Shown: positions 14,977 through 23,579, numbered from the stretch's first letter. The stretch is DNA of 35,588 bases from Clostridia bacterium (GCA_017481065.1 JAFUPT010000147.1:1-35588); one strand, 5' to 3'. Notes: a model not told the origin generated them from the letters alone. Translations and numbers: made by a program.

Positions 14977-15005
14977 ATACTACCATACGAAAACAGCTTG
15001 CACAA
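14977..15005 (-). promoter_or_regulatory. Probable σA promoter for the zinc-ribbon gene
   Basis: Minus strand TTGTGC (15000-15005), 17 bases, TAGTAT (14977-14982). The -35 abuts the terminator hairpin of the upstream gene. Confidence 0.5.
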
Positions 15006-15041
15006 GAACGGGCACAACAGCATTAGCTGTCGTGCCCGTTC
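15006..15041. terminator. Long hairpin, terminator of the Ig-like gene
   Basis: A 16-bp stem with one mismatch (GAACGGGCACAACAGC/GCTGTCGTGCCCGTTC) and an ATTA loop, 18 bases past the stop of the leftward gene ending at 15059. The T-run after it on the minus strand is poor (TTGTGC), so termination may be partial. Confidence 0.6.
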
Positions 15042-15058
15042 ACTGTTTTATTGTTCTT

Positions 15059-16519
15059 TTATCCAACCGCAGCCGGAGCGGCATTCTGCACAGCCGGGGC
15101 TTCGGTAACGACAGGCGCCTGTGTTGCTGCCGGAACCTCCGTCACCACGGGAATTTCCGTGGGTTCCGGGGTCGCGTCCGGCAGGCTGGTCACCACGTTC
15201 ACGGTAAATTCCGCCGTCGCGCCGCTGGCGCTGGAAACGGTGATCACTGCGGTGCCGTAGCCGCCGCTGAGGGTGATGAGTCCCGTTTCGGAAACCCGCG
15301 CCACCTGTTCGTTATCGCTGGCAAAGCGCACGCTGGGATCATCCGCGTCCACGGGATCGATGCTCCATTCCAGCTGGATGGGCTCTCCCGTCTCCTCCCG
15401 GAGGAGGAAAATTTCGCTCTCCCGCAGCGCAATTTCATGGATCGTTACCTGCACTTCCAGCCTGCACCTGGCGCTCATGCCGTCGGCGGAGGCCGTGATT
15501 TCGCAGCTGCCGCTCCTGAGCGCGGTCACGCGGCCGTTTTCATCCACCTTTGCAATGCTTTCATCGCTGGAACTCCAGACCACCAAGTGGTTCTTCTTCT
15601 CCATTTCGCCATCCTTATTTTCAAACATCAGCTGCAGATCCAGCGTATCGCCGCGCTCGATGGTGGCCTTTGCCGGATCGAGCTGGATATCCTCGGGAGC
15701 CGCCTCCACGATCACCTCCATGCCGGTGGTGAGGCCATCCTCCGTAAGCAGGCTCACATAGGCCCTGCCCACGCCCTTTGCCTGGAGCACGCCCGCGCCG
15801 TCCACGGTGAGCACGCTTTCATCCGAGCTGGACCAGCGCCGCGCCTTATCCGTCGCATCCTCCGGCAGGTAGGAAACCCTGAGCGGCACCTTCGCGCCCA
15901 CGCCCAGCGTAAGGCCGTTGGGGGTGATGTGGGCCGCTTCGCCGTCCACATTCACAAATACCCGGGCGGATGCGCTCCTGCCGTTGGGAGATACCACGGA
16001 TATTACCGTCTCGCCGCCGCCCACGCCCTCGATGCGGCCCGCAGCATCCACCTTCGCCACGCTCTCATCTGCGGAAATCCACTGGAGCCGGGCGTCGGAG
16101 GCGTCCGCATTGTAGCTTACGCTCAGGCCGCTGAACTGGCCCTTCTCCAGGTACACTTCATCGGTATTGAGGGAGAGCTCGGTGAGCGGCGTGCCATCCA
16201 CCACGACCTTCATCGTGGCCTGCGCGCCGCCGGAAGCCCGGGCGGTGATGGTGGTTTCGCCGGGGGCATGGCCGGTCACGGTGCCGTCCGCAGCGATGGT
16301 GGCCACGCCCATATCCCCGGAGCTGAAGCGCAGGGTTTGCTTCGGGTCATCCGATCGCAGGGCGCAGCTCACCCTGTAACTTCCGCCCGCCGACAGCTTC
16401 AGCGTGCCGGGCCGGAGCACCAGCTCGTCCTCCTGCCCTGCGCGCATCGGGGCCAGGAGCAGCGCCGCCATCAGCAGCACAAAGGCCAGCATCGCCAGCT
16501 TTCCATGCGAGGTCTTCAA
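15059..16519 (-). CDS. Secreted or membrane-anchored Ig-like (Big_2) repeat protein
   Basis: 486 residues. The N-terminal MKTSHGKLAMLAFVLLMAALLLAPMRAG is a signal peptide or signal anchor. About five bacterial Ig-like Big_2 units follow, each with the W/F-S-S-x-(D/N)-x-x-(V/I)-A-x-V...G-x-(V/I)-x-A/G...G pattern (for example RFSSGDMGVATIAADGTVTGHAPGETTITA, WSSSDESIAKVDENGRVTALRSGSCEITA). The last 40 residues are Pro/Thr/Val-rich (TPEPTEIPVVTEVPAATQAP), like a wall-spanning stalk, with no LPXTG motif. It probably acts at the cell surface; binding partner unknown. Single gene with its own promoter and terminator. Confidence 0.85.
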   Translation of the reverse strand: MKTSHGKLAMLAFVLLMAALLLAPMRAGQEDELVLRPGTLKLSAGGSYRVSCALRSDDPKQTLRFSSGDMGVATIAADGTVTGHAPGETTITARASGGAQATMKVVVDGTPLTELSLNTDEVYLEKGQFSGLSVSYNADASDARLQWISADESVAKVDAAGRIEGVGGGETVISVVSPNGRSASARVFVNVDGEAAHITPNGLTLGVGAKVPLRVSYLPEDATDKARRWSSSDESVLTVDGAGVLQAKGVGRAYVSLLTEDGLTTGMEVIVEAAPEDIQLDPAKATIERGDTLDLQLMFENKDGEMEKKNHLVVWSSSDESIAKVDENGRVTALRSGSCEITASADGMSARCRLEVQVTIHEIALRESEIFLLREETGEPIQLEWSIDPVDADDPSVRFASDNEQVARVSETGLITLSGGYGTAVITVSSASGATAEFTVNVVTSLPDATPEPTEIPVVTEVPAATQAPVVTEAPAVQNAAPAAVG

Positions 16520-16586
16520 CTTACAGCCTCCTGTTCATCCAAAGGGAGCGCATCCGCGCGCCCGAAACATCATTATAACTCACTTT

Positions 16587-16615
16587 ATTATACAATTTTT
16601 CCCCCCGCAGGTCAA
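16587..16615 (-). promoter_or_regulatory. σA promoter for the Ig-like gene
   Basis: Minus strand TTGACC (16610-16615), 17 bases, TATAAT (16587-16592). Predicted start near 16580, about 60 bases upstream of the ATG at 16519. Confidence 0.85.
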
Positions 16616-16635
16616 CGTTTTTTACCCTGACTCCC

Positions 16636-16664
16636 TTGTCAAAGCAGCGCGCTTGGTTTAAAAT
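16636..16664 (+). promoter_or_regulatory. σA promoter for the 16702 gene, radC-like gene and probably glnN
   Basis: TTGTCA (16636-16641), 17 bases, TAAAAT (16659-16664). Divergent from, but not overlapping, the promoter at 16587-16615. No other clear promoter is seen before glnN. Confidence 0.8.
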
Positions 16665-16701
16665 GCTAGCAGGTAATTCTACACAAGGGAGGGGAATGCG
16701 C

Positions 16702-16989
16702 ATGAGGCTTCGGCTGAACGATTCCGAGCTCGCGCAGCTCAATGCTTTTCTGGAAAACTGCGAGGATTGCGAGCGCCTGTCCGCAAGGGAAGTTGTGCTC
16801 GATCTTTATGATATCGAACCGCCTGTTTCCATGAATTTCGTATTCGTGAAGGGCGGCATCGGCGTGGACGGCGCAGTGGAGCTGAAATACAGCGAGGAAG
16901 AAAAGGGCTACTACATGGGCGACCGCATTGAAGATGCGCAGCGCATCCGCAGCGCCCTGGAGGAAGCCGGCGCCCTCCCCGCAAAATGA
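16702..16989 (+). CDS. Small protein of unknown function
   Basis: 95 residues beginning MRLRLNDSELAQLNAFLENCEDCERLSAREVVLDLYDIEPP. I do not recognise the family. It is soluble, mixed α/β and acidic, with an N-terminal helix containing CEDC and then a strand-rich middle (SMNFVFVKGGIGVDGAVELKY). The frame is open from a TTG at 16636, but that is the promoter's -35; ATG 16696 is one base after GGGAGGGG, while 16702 is seven bases after it. Its stop overlaps the next gene's start by four bases (16986-16989), so it is translationally coupled to the RadC-like gene. Confidence 0.75.
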   Translation: MRLRLNDSELAQLNAFLENCEDCERLSAREVVLDLYDIEPPVSMNFVFVKGGIGVDGAVELKYSEEEKGYYMGDRIEDAQRIRSALEEAGALPAK

Positions 16990-17726
16990 GCACGGAAAGC
17001 GGCCTGCGCCGCGAGCGGCTGTTTCATGCGGTAGAAACCATGCTGCGCCACAGCCGTCCCAAGCGGGACAACGATGCGCTGATGGCCAGCCTGCGCTCCC
17101 ATTTCGACAGCCCCATCGCCATGCTCAATGCCACGCCATACATGCTGGAAAAGTGCGGCATGCATCCCCATGATGCGCTGCTTTTCAGCAAGATGCCGGA
17201 GCTGATCCGCGCATCCCGGCGCGGCAGCTTTGTTAAGCATCCCCAGCTGGGCCGCCTGCCTCTGGCGGCGGAGTTTTTGCTGGACAACGCCTATGCACTG
17301 AAGGTGGAGCGCTTTTACATGCTCTGCCTGGACGCCCGCGGCCGGATGAAGGAATGCGTATTCATCCAGGAGGGCACGGAAAGCGGCACCCTGTTCAACC
17401 TGCGCAAGCTGCTGGTGGAAGTGGTGCGCGTGGCCCCGAACGCCGTGGTAATCAGCCACAACCATCCCCGGCGCACCCTGCGCCCTTCCCAGGATGATAT
17501 CGATTGCACCCGCGCCGCCATCCGGGCGCTGGCCGGGCTCGGCGTGCCGCTGCTGGATCATGTGATCATCGCGGGCGGCCATGCCGTGAGCATGCGCGAT
17601 AACGGCTTCATCCCGGCGCAGGTATGGCTGCGCCAGGCTCCGGAAAACAAGCTGCTTAAAAACTGGCTCAGCGATGCGCCGCTGCCCAATGTGAACAACC
17701 GCCGCAGCCTTCCCATGCCCAAATAA
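16986..17726 (+). CDS. radC: RadC-family JAMM-domain protein
   Basis: 246 residues. The MPN/JAMM domain fills the C-terminal half: an acidic residue in IQEGTESG (E129), then SHNHPRRTLRPSQDD (157-171) supplying the H-x-H-P...S..D zinc-site pattern, then AIRALAGLGVPLLDHVIIAG. The N-terminal part has helix-hairpin-helix-like content (ATPYMLEKCGMHPHDALLFSKMPELIR), as in full-length RadC. The biochemical role of RadC proteins is unsettled; the name reflects family only. The start is fixed by the ATGA overlap with the upstream gene. glnN follows after 39 bases. The standalone position outside any mobile element argues for a chromosomal housekeeping copy. Confidence 0.87.
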   Translation: MSTESGLRRERLFHAVETMLRHSRPKRDNDALMASLRSHFDSPIAMLNATPYMLEKCGMHPHDALLFSKMPELIRASRRGSFVKHPQLGRLPLAAEFLLDNAYALKVERFYMLCLDARGRMKECVFIQEGTESGTLFNLRKLLVEVVRVAPNAVVISHNHPRRTLRPSQDDIDCTRAAIRALAGLGVPLLDHVIIAGGHAVSMRDNGFIPAQVWLRQAPENKLLKNWLSDAPLPNVNNRRSLPMPK

Positions 17727-17765
17727 CCATCACACCCACATACTCAGCTCTCAGGGGGGATCATC

Positions 17766-19850
17766 ATGATCAACGTTACCGCAGAATTCGGCATCAACGT
17801 GTTTAGCGACAGCGTAATGCGCGCACGCCTTCCCAAGGAGACCTATAAGCAGCTGCAGAAGACCATCCGCGATGGCCGCCACCTGGACAGCAGCCTTGCA
17901 TTCGTCGTCGCCAACGCCATGAAGGACTGGGCCATCGAAAAGGGCGCCACCCACTACACCCACTGGTTCCAGCCCATGACCGGCATCACCGCCGAGAAGC
18001 ACGACAGCTTCATCTCCCCCATCGCCGATGGCCATGTGATTATGGAATTTTCCGGCAAGGAGCTGATCCAGGGCGAGCCGGATGCATCCAGCTTCCCCTC
18101 CGGCGGCCTGCGTGCCACCTTTGAGGCCCGCGGCTACACCGCCTGGGACCCCAACAGCCCCGCCTTCATCAAGGACGGCGTGCTCTGCATCCCCACCGCC
18201 TTCTGTTCCTACGGCGGCGAGGCGCTGGACAAGAAAACGCCGCTGCTGCGCTCCATGGAGGCCATCAACAAGCAGACCATGCGCGTGCTGAAGCTCTTCG
18301 GCAACAGCGATGTATCCTCCGTGATGACCACCGTGGGGCCCGAGCAGGAATATTTCCTGATCGACCTCGACGTCTATGAGCAGCGCAAGGATTTGATCTA
18401 CACCGGCCGCACGCTGATGGGCGCGCGCCCCCCCAAGGGACAGGAGCTGGACGACCATTACTTCGGCGCCATCAAGCCCCGGGTGCAGGCCTTCATGTCC
18501 GAGCTCAACAGCGAGCTCTGGAAGCTGGGCATCCTCGCCAAGACCGAGCACAACGAGGCTGCCCCCGCCCAGCATGAGCTGGCTCCCATCTTCTCCACCA
18601 CCAATATCTCCACCGACCACAACCAGCTCACCATGGAGCTGATGCAGAAGATTGCCAAGAAGCACCACATGGTGTGCCTGCTGCATGAAAAGCCCTTCGC
18701 CGGCGTGAACGGCAGCGGCAAGCACAACAACTGGTCCCTGGCCACCAACACCGGCGTGAACCTGCTGGAGCCCGGCGAAACGCCCTCGGAAAACGCCCAG
18801 TTCCTGCTCTTCCTCTGCGCCGTGATCAAGGCTGTGGATGAATATCAGGATCTGCTGCGCGTATCCGTGGCTTCCGCCTCCAATGATCACCGCCTCGGCG
18901 GCTACGAGGCCCCGCCGGCGGTTGTATCCATGTACCTGGGCAGCGAGCTTTCCGATATCCTGGCCGCCATCGAGACCGATACGGCCTACGGCAGCCATGA
19001 AAAGGAAGTGCTCAAGGTAGGCGTGCACACCCTGCCCCGCTTCCCCAAGGATACCACCGACCGCAACCGCACCTCCCCCTTCGCCTTTACCGGCAATAAA
19101 TTTGACTTCCGCATGCTGGGCTCCTCCGCCTCCATCGCGGATACCAACACCGTAATCAACACCGCCGTGGCCGAATCCCTGCGCCAGTTTGCCGATCATC
19201 TCGAGGGCGCGCTGGATTTCGAAACCGCCCTGCATGATCTGATCCGCCGCAGCATCGTGGCCCACAAGCGCATCATCTTCAACGGCAACGGCTACGACGA
19301 CGCCTGGCTGCTGGAGGCCGAAAAGCGCGGGCTCAGGAACCTCAAATCCACCCCGGATTGCATCCCCTGCCTGCTGGATGAAAAGAACATCGATCTCTTC
19401 ACCCGCCACAGGGTATTCAACCGCATCGAGCTGGAATCCCGGCATGAAATCATGCTGGAAAACTATGTGAAGGTGATCAACATCGAAGCCCTCACCATGC
19501 TGGACATGGTGCGCAAGGATGTGCTGCCCGCAGTGAGCCGCTTCGTGGGCCAGCTCAGCAGCACCGCGGTTTCCAAATCCGCGCTGGGCATCGATATGAG
19601 CTATGAGCTGGAAACCGCCCGGGAGCTCTCCGATCTATCTGCCAAGGCGCACCGCCAGGTGGGCGTGCTGGACGTCGCCCTCAATTCCGACCGCAGCGCC
19701 ACCACCCTCGATCGCGCCATCTACTTCCGGGACAACGTGCTCGCCGCCATGGCCGATCTCCGCACCGCCGTGGACGCCATGGAGGTAAAGACCGCCGCCG
19801 GCTGCTGGCCCTATCCCAGCTACGGCGAGATGCTGTTCAGTGTGAAATAA
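17766..19850 (+). CDS. glnN: Glutamine synthetase, type III
   Basis: ATP-dependent amidation of glutamate to glutamine for ammonium assimilation. At 694 residues it is the length of the GSIII family (about 700) and well above GSI (about 470). Visible motifs: [41 protein letters not shown], the catalytic metal-site segment [11 protein letters not shown], the [14 protein letters not shown] segment, and the [11 protein letters not shown] nucleotide-site loop. GGGGGG six bases before the ATG is the ribosome binding site. No glnR, glnK or P-II gene is adjacent. The 39-base gap to radC suggests possible co-transcription. Strongly biased, C-ending codons suggest high expression. Confidence 0.97.
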   Translation: MINVTAEFGINVFSDSVMRARLPKETYKQLQKTIRDGRHLDSSLAFVVANAMKDWAIEKGATHYTHWFQPMTGITAEKHDSFISPIADGHVIMEFSGKELIQGEPDASSFPSGGLRATFEARGYTAWDPNSPAFIKDGVLCIPTAFCSYGGEALDKKTPLLRSMEAINKQTMRVLKLFGNSDVSSVMTTVGPEQEYFLIDLDVYEQRKDLIYTGRTLMGARPPKGQELDDHYFGAIKPRVQAFMSELNSELWKLGILAKTEHNEAAPAQHELAPIFSTTNISTDHNQLTMELMQKIAKKHHMVCLLHEKPFAGVNGSGKHNNWSLATNTGVNLLEPGETPSENAQFLLFLCAVIKAVDEYQDLLRVSVASASNDHRLGGYEAPPAVVSMYLGSELSDILAAIETDTAYGSHEKEVLKVGVHTLPRFPKDTTDRNRTSPFAFTGNKFDFRMLGSSASIADTNTVINTAVAESLRQFADHLEGALDFETALHDLIRRSIVAHKRIIFNGNGYDDAWLLEAEKRGLRNLKSTPDCIPCLLDEKNIDLFTRHRVFNRIELESRHEIMLENYVKVINIEALTMLDMVRKDVLPAVSRFVGQLSSTAVSKSALGIDMSYELETARELSDLSAKAHRQVGVLDVALNSDRSATTLDRAIYFRDNVLAAMADLRTAVDAMEVKTAAGCWPYPSYGEMLFSVK

Positions 19851-19859
19851 CGGGAGAAG

Positions 19860-19919
19860 GCGGGGGCTTCCAGCCCCACCCCCCGGCCAAAGGGAACGAT
19901 CCCCTTTGGAAACCTCACA
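19860..19919 (+). repeat. Modular hairpin intergenic repeat, copy 6
   Basis: GGGGCTTCCAGCCCC, a CACCCCCCGG linker, then CCAAAGGGAACGATCCCCTTTGG (19887-19909) and AAACCTC. It begins nine bases after glnN and matches copy 1 in module order. The partial copy 7 at 19994-20031 is inverted relative to it, with two terminators between. Confidence 0.7.
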
Positions 19920-19921
19920 AT

Positions 19922-19953
19922 AAAAATCGATCCCGGAGCGGGATCGATTTTTT
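19922..19953. terminator. Strong terminator after glnN
   Basis: A 14-bp stem, AAAAATCGATCCCG/CGGGATCGATTTTT, with a GAG loop and further T's; flanking A and T runs make it bidirectional. Confidence 0.9.
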
Positions 19954-19961
19954 AATATTTT

Positions 19962-19993
19962 AACGCCTGTCCCTAAATGGGATAGGCGTTTTT
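19962..19993. terminator. Second terminator, between glnN and rpiB
   Basis: AACGCCTGTCCC/GGGATAGGCGTT (one G:T pair) with a TAAAT loop and TTTT, running directly into CTGAGGGG of repeat copy 7. On the minus strand it can end the rpiB transcript. Confidence 0.75.
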
Positions 19994-20031
19994 CTGAGGG
20001 GTCCAGGGAAAATCATTTCCCCTGACGTCTC
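19994..20031 (-). repeat. Modular hairpin repeat, partial copy 7
   Basis: On the minus strand only the terminal module is present: a CAGGGGAAAT/ATTTTCCCTG hairpin, then GACCCCTCAG next to the terminator T-run. It matches the last module of copy 4. It lies eight bases after the rpiB stop codon. Confidence 0.6.
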
Positions 20032-20039
20032 CTGCTGTC

Positions 20040-20492
20040 TCACTTCCCCATCTCTTCCGCTTCGATCGCCATGATCATTTCCACACGTTCGGCATGGCGG
20101 CCGCCCTCGGGCTCGGTTTCGATGAAGGCGTCCACGATGGCTTCGGCCAGCTGGGGGCCCACGATGCGCTCGCCGAAGGCGATCATATTGCAGTTGTTGT
20201 GGGCGCGGCACATTTTGGCGCTCACGGGTTCGGATACGCATGCGCAGCGGATGCCGCGCACCTTGTTGGCGGCGAGGGAAATGCCCACGCCGGTGCCGCA
20301 GATCACGATACCGCGCTCCGCCTTGCCGGCGGCCACCGCGCGGGCCACCTCCGCGCCGTGCTTGGGATAATCGGTGCGCTCCACCACATCGATGCCCAGA
20401 TTCATCACTTCATGTCCCTTGGCTTCCAGGTATTTTACGATATGCTGTTTCAGCACCACGGCTGCATGGTCGTTTCCGATTGCAATTTTCAT
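20040..20492 (-). CDS. rpiB: Ribose-5-phosphate isomerase B
   Basis: Interconverts ribose-5-phosphate and ribulose-5-phosphate in the non-oxidative pentose phosphate pathway. The 150-residue length is normal. The protein begins MKIAIGNDHAAVVLKQHI, with the DHA motif of RpiB/LacAB enzymes; catalytic C65 sits in GIVICGTGVGISLAANK, followed by CRAHNNCNMIAFGERIVG. The frame is open to 20507, but GGAGG lies eight bases before 20492. Own promoter at 20525-20553. The LacA/LacB (galactose-6-phosphate isomerase) alternative is unlikely because the pair is absent and the RpiB pattern is complete; allose-6-phosphate isomerase activity cannot be excluded. Confidence 0.94.
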   Translation of the reverse strand: MKIAIGNDHAAVVLKQHIVKYLEAKGHEVMNLGIDVVERTDYPKHGAEVARAVAAGKAERGIVICGTGVGISLAANKVRGIRCACVSEPVSAKMCRAHNNCNMIAFGERIVGPQLAEAIVDAFIETEPEGGRHAERVEMIMAIEAEEMGK

Positions 20493-20524
20493 GCTTATTT
20501 CCTCCATTTGAATTATCTGGTTTC

Positions 20525-20553
20525 AATATACAACCGCCGCAGCCATTTGTCAA
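20525..20553 (-). promoter_or_regulatory. σA promoter for rpiB
   Basis: Minus strand consensus TTGACA (20548-20553), 17 bases, TATATT (20525-20530). Leader of about 25 bases. Confidence 0.85.
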
Positions 20554-20568
20554 CCGTTTTCCGCTCAC

Positions 20569-20597
20569 TTGACAACGGGGTTGCAAGCGCCTAAAAT
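20569..20597 (+). promoter_or_regulatory. σA promoter for the secreted protein-ABC transporter operon
   Basis: TTGACA (20569-20574), 17 bases, TAAAAT (20592-20597). It lies back to back with the rpiB promoter, the two -35 boxes being 15 bases apart. Confidence 0.85.
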
Positions 20598-20620
20598 AAT
20601 ACCATATCCGAAAAGGAGCG

Positions 20621-21292
20621 ATGCGGTCCATGAAAAAAATACTCGCCGTTCTCCTGTGCCTGAGCCTGCTTTTGGGGCATGCTCTGGCCTTTGAAGGGAA
20701 AAACTATCCGAAATATGATGCATCCCAAGCGGCTGCAGAAGCTATCGGCGGCAGCTTCGCCGGGGAGAGCCTCCGGCTGGATTTCGATCCGAGCCCCGAA
20801 TGCTCCAACGTGGCGGATGGGCTGGTGCAGGCCTGCTTCTTCGCCTTCGATGAGAGCGAGGAATTTTACCTCGAGCTCTACCTGATGCTGCCGGAAGCCA
20901 TCGCCGCCGGGGAAACCATCACCGAGAGCGATATGGCCGGCAGCGGCGCATCCATCACCCTCTACGAGGTTGCTCCCACTTATGAAACCCTGTGGTACAC
21001 GGGGCAGATGCTGGGCATGGCCTATCCCGAGGGCACAAATTTCAAAATCCATATCTCCGCTGCGGAGAAAAAGGAAGGCAGCCTCTATGTGTCCGGCACG
21101 CTGGACGCGCAGCTCGCCCGCTTCGAAAATGATTTTCCCACCCAGGAAAGCATCGCCCTCTCCGGGCTGGAATTCTCCTTCACACTGCCGCTGAACGGCG
21201 CGGTACTGCCGGACGGTGAAGCGCCCTCCTCCGGCGGAAGCCCCGCGATTATTCCCGCATTCACCCTGCCGCCGGATTACGCGGTAATATAA
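20621..21292 (+). CDS. Secreted protein of unknown function
   Basis: 223 residues (220 from the second ATG at 20630, which gives MKKILAVLLCLSLLLGHALA). The signal peptide is clear, with likely cleavage after ALA; no lipobox. The mature part is acidic with alternating strands (GQMLGMAYPEGTNFKIHISAAEKKEGSLYVSGTLDAQLARF) and ends in a short Pro-rich tail. I recognise no family. AAAGGAG is too close to the ATG at 20621 and a little far from 20630, so the start is uncertain by three codons. It is 30 bases upstream of an ABC substrate-binding protein, from the same promoter, so it may assist that transporter (inference). Confidence 0.78.
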   Translation: MRSMKKILAVLLCLSLLLGHALAFEGKNYPKYDASQAAAEAIGGSFAGESLRLDFDPSPECSNVADGLVQACFFAFDESEEFYLELYLMLPEAIAAGETITESDMAGSGASITLYEVAPTYETLWYTGQMLGMAYPEGTNFKIHISAAEKKEGSLYVSGTLDAQLARFENDFPTQESIALSGLEFSFTLPLNGAVLPDGEAPSSGGSPAIIPAFTLPPDYAVI

Positions 21293-21322
21293 ACCAAATT
21301 ATCCAAAATCGAGGTATTCAAA

Positions 21323-22255
21323 ATGAAAAAACTGATCAGCATCCTGCTTCTCGCCTGCCTGCTCGTCTCCTGCGCCGCCGCTGAGGGCGCGCGCGTGGCT
21401 GCCCTGAAGGGCCCCACCGCCATGGGCATGGTGAAGATGATGGGGGACAAGGCCGAAAGCTATTCCTTCCAGATCTGCGCTGCCGCAGATGAAATCACGC
21501 CCCTGCTCACCCAGGGCAAGCTGGATATCGCCGCCCTGCCCGCAAACCTGGCCTCCGTGCTCTACAACCGCACCGGGGGCGAGATACAGGTGCTGGCCGT
21601 GAACACCCTCGGCGTGCTCTACATCGCCGAAATGGGCGACAGCGTGCATTCCGTTGCCGACCTCGCGGGCAAGACCATCTACACCGCAGGCAAGGGCTCC
21701 ACCCCGGAATATGCCCTGAACCATGTGCTCGCCGCCAACGGCCTCACCCCCGGAGAGGATGTGACCATCGAATTCAAGGCTGAGCACGCCGAATGCCTCA
21801 CCGCGCTGATGGCCAATCCGGAAGCGGTGGCCATGCTGCCCCAGCCCTTTATGACCACCGCCCTCACCAAATCCCCGGATATGCGCGTGGCCATCGACCT
21901 GAACGCCGCGTGGGAAAGCTCCAGCGAGGGCTCCATCATCACCGGCGTGGTGGCCGCCCGGAGGGAATTTGTGGAGGAAAACCCCGAAATTGTTGAGCGG
22001 TTCATGGAGGATTACGCTGCATCCGTGAAATTTACGCAGGAAAACGTGCCGGAGGCCGCCCAGCTCGTGGGCAAATACGGCATCGTGACCGCCGAGGTGG
22101 CGGAAAAGGCCCTGCCCGCCTGCCAGATCGTGTGCATCACCGGCGATGAAATGGAGGAAAAACTCTCCGCCTACCTCGCCGTGCTCTTTGAACAGAACCC
22201 CGAAGCTGTGGGAGGCAAGCTGCCCGATGCCCCGTTCTACTATAAAGCCGCATAA
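21323..22255 (+). CDS. ABC transporter substrate-binding protein (SsuA/TauA/NMT1-like)
   Basis: 310 residues. The signal sequence MKKLISILLLACLLVSC has the lipobox LVSC (lipidated C17); signal peptidase I cleavage after CAAA is a possible alternative. The fold pattern is that of the COG0715 group: VAALKGPTAMGMVKMM, a DIAALPANLASVLYNR strand-helix, VADLAGKTIYTAGKGSTPEYALNHVLAANGLTPGEDV, and ALMANPEAVAMLPQPFMTTAL. Such proteins bind sulfonates, taurine, nitrate/bicarbonate, or pyrimidine/thiamine precursors; substrate is not deducible. GAGG eight bases upstream marks the start. The permease gene begins inside its 3' end. Confidence 0.9.
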   Translation: MKKLISILLLACLLVSCAAAEGARVAALKGPTAMGMVKMMGDKAESYSFQICAAADEITPLLTQGKLDIAALPANLASVLYNRTGGEIQVLAVNTLGVLYIAEMGDSVHSVADLAGKTIYTAGKGSTPEYALNHVLAANGLTPGEDVTIEFKAEHAECLTALMANPEAVAMLPQPFMTTALTKSPDMRVAIDLNAAWESSSEGSIITGVVAARREFVEENPEIVERFMEDYAASVKFTQENVPEAAQLVGKYGIVTAEVAEKALPACQIVCITGDEMEEKLSAYLAVLFEQNPEAVGGKLPDAPFYYKAA

Positions 22256-22994
22256 AAATGGAATCCGGCCCTGGGCGGCGGCGCTGTGGATCATCATCTG
22301 GCAGCTCGCCGCCATGCTGGTGGGCCGGGATTTTTTGCTGGCTTCGCCGCTGGACACCATCATACGCTTCTTCGAGCTCGCCTTCACCGGCGGGTTCTGG
22401 TCCTCTGCGCTCTTTTCGCTGGCGCGCATCTTCTCCGGCTTTTTGCTGGGCATGGTTTCCGGCGCGGTCCTGGCCGCGCTGTCCGCCCGCCATCGCCGGG
22501 TAAGGGAGGCCCTCGCCCCGCTGCTCATGGTGCTGCGGGCCATTCCGGTGGCTTCCTTTGTGATCGTGGCGCTCATCTGGGTGCCTTCGAGGAATCTATC
22601 GGTGCTGGTATGCTTCCTGATCAGCTTCCCGGTGGTCTATGCCGGGGTACTCTCTGAAATTGGCCGCACCGATCCCAGGATGATCGAAATGGCCCGCCTC
22701 TTCGGCATGGCCCCCGCCCGGCAGCTCATTTATGTATATGCCCTGCCGGCGATGCGGGGCTTTGAAACCACCTGCGCCACGGCCATCGGCCTCGCATGGA
22801 AATCCGGAACGGCGGCGGAGCTGATCTCCATCCCGTCGGGCTCCATCGGCGAAAGGCTATACCAGGCCAAGGTGTACCTGATGACCGGCGATCTATTCGC
22901 CTGGACGATCCTGATCGTGCTGCTGAGCAGCCTGTGTTCCCGGCTCTTCTGCGCGCTGCTGCGCTGCATTGCCCGGCGGCTGGAGGGGGTGTAA
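22227..22994 (+). CDS. ABC transporter permease (SsuC/TauC-like)
   Basis: 255 residues, about six membrane helices (for example FWSSALFSLARIFSGFLLGMVSGAVLAAL, LSVLVCFLISFPVVYAGVLSEI). The cytoplasmic EAA-like loop DPRMIEMARLFGMAPARQLIYVYALPAMRGFETT contacts the ATPase. The frame is open from 22146, but the upstream part reads out-of-frame residues of the binding-protein gene; the ATG at 22227 has GGGAGG eleven bases before it and overlaps the previous gene by 29 bases. It should form a homodimer with two copies of the following ATPase. Confidence 0.9.
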   Translation: MPRSTIKPHKNGIRPWAAALWIIIWQLAAMLVGRDFLLASPLDTIIRFFELAFTGGFWSSALFSLARIFSGFLLGMVSGAVLAALSARHRRVREALAPLLMVLRAIPVASFVIVALIWVPSRNLSVLVCFLISFPVVYAGVLSEIGRTDPRMIEMARLFGMAPARQLIYVYALPAMRGFETTCATAIGLAWKSGTAAELISIPSGSIGERLYQAKVYLMTGDLFAWTILIVLLSSLCSRLFCALLRCIARRLEGV

Positions 22995-22997
22995 AAG

Positions 22998-23579
22998 ATG
23001 ATTGTGCTTGATAAGATCACCAAATCCTTCGACAGGCCAGTGCTAAAAAACTTCTCCCACGTTTTCCCCGAGGGCGAAACCAGCTGCATACTCGGCCCCA
23101 GCGGCTGCGGCAAGACCACGCTGCTGCGCATCATCGCCGGGCTCCTCGCACCGGATTCCGGCAGAATTTCCGGCATGGAGGGCAGGCGGATCAGCGCGGT
23201 ATTCCAGGAAAACCGCCTCTTTGAAAACCTCACCGCCGAGAAAAACCTGCTGCTCACCGCCCGGCCCGGCTTCACCCGGGAGGATGCGCGGGAGCTGCTC
23301 TCCTCCCTCGGCCTTCCGCTTGAAAAGAAGCCCGTGGGGGATTTCAGCGGCGGCATGCAGCGGCGCGTTGCCATCGCGCGGGCGCTGGCTGCGGAATACG
23401 ATGTGCTGCTGCTGGACGAACCCCTCACCGCACTGGACGCCGCATCCCGGGATATGGTGCGCAGCCGGATCGCCGCCTGCTGCGCGGGAAAAACCTGCCT
23501 CTGGGTTACCCACTTCCCCGAGGACGCGGAAAAGCTGGGCGGCAATGTGCTCTATATGAAAGAAACAGCCATGGAATAA
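22998..23579 (+). CDS. ABC transporter ATP-binding protein (short SsuB/TauB-like)
   Basis: 193 residues with all core motifs: Walker A GPSGCGKTT (33-41), Q-loop VFQENR (Q70), signature FSGGMQRR (116-123), Walker B VLLLDEP (136-142), D-loop ALDA, and switch H172 in WVTHFPED. Relatives are usually about 240-260 residues; here the protein stops about 20 residues after the switch histidine, so the C-terminal helical extension is missing. The stop is natural, with no frameshift remnant visible beyond it. Three bases separate it from the permease. The last codons form half of the terminator shared with the convergent queH-birA gene. Confidence 0.93.
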   Translation: MIVLDKITKSFDRPVLKNFSHVFPEGETSCILGPSGCGKTTLLRIIAGLLAPDSGRISGMEGRRISAVFQENRLFENLTAEKNLLLTARPGFTREDARELLSSLGLPLEKKPVGDFSGGMQRRVAIARALAAEYDVLLLDEPLTALDAASRDMVRSRIAACCAGKTCLWVTHFPEDAEKLGGNVLYMKETAME

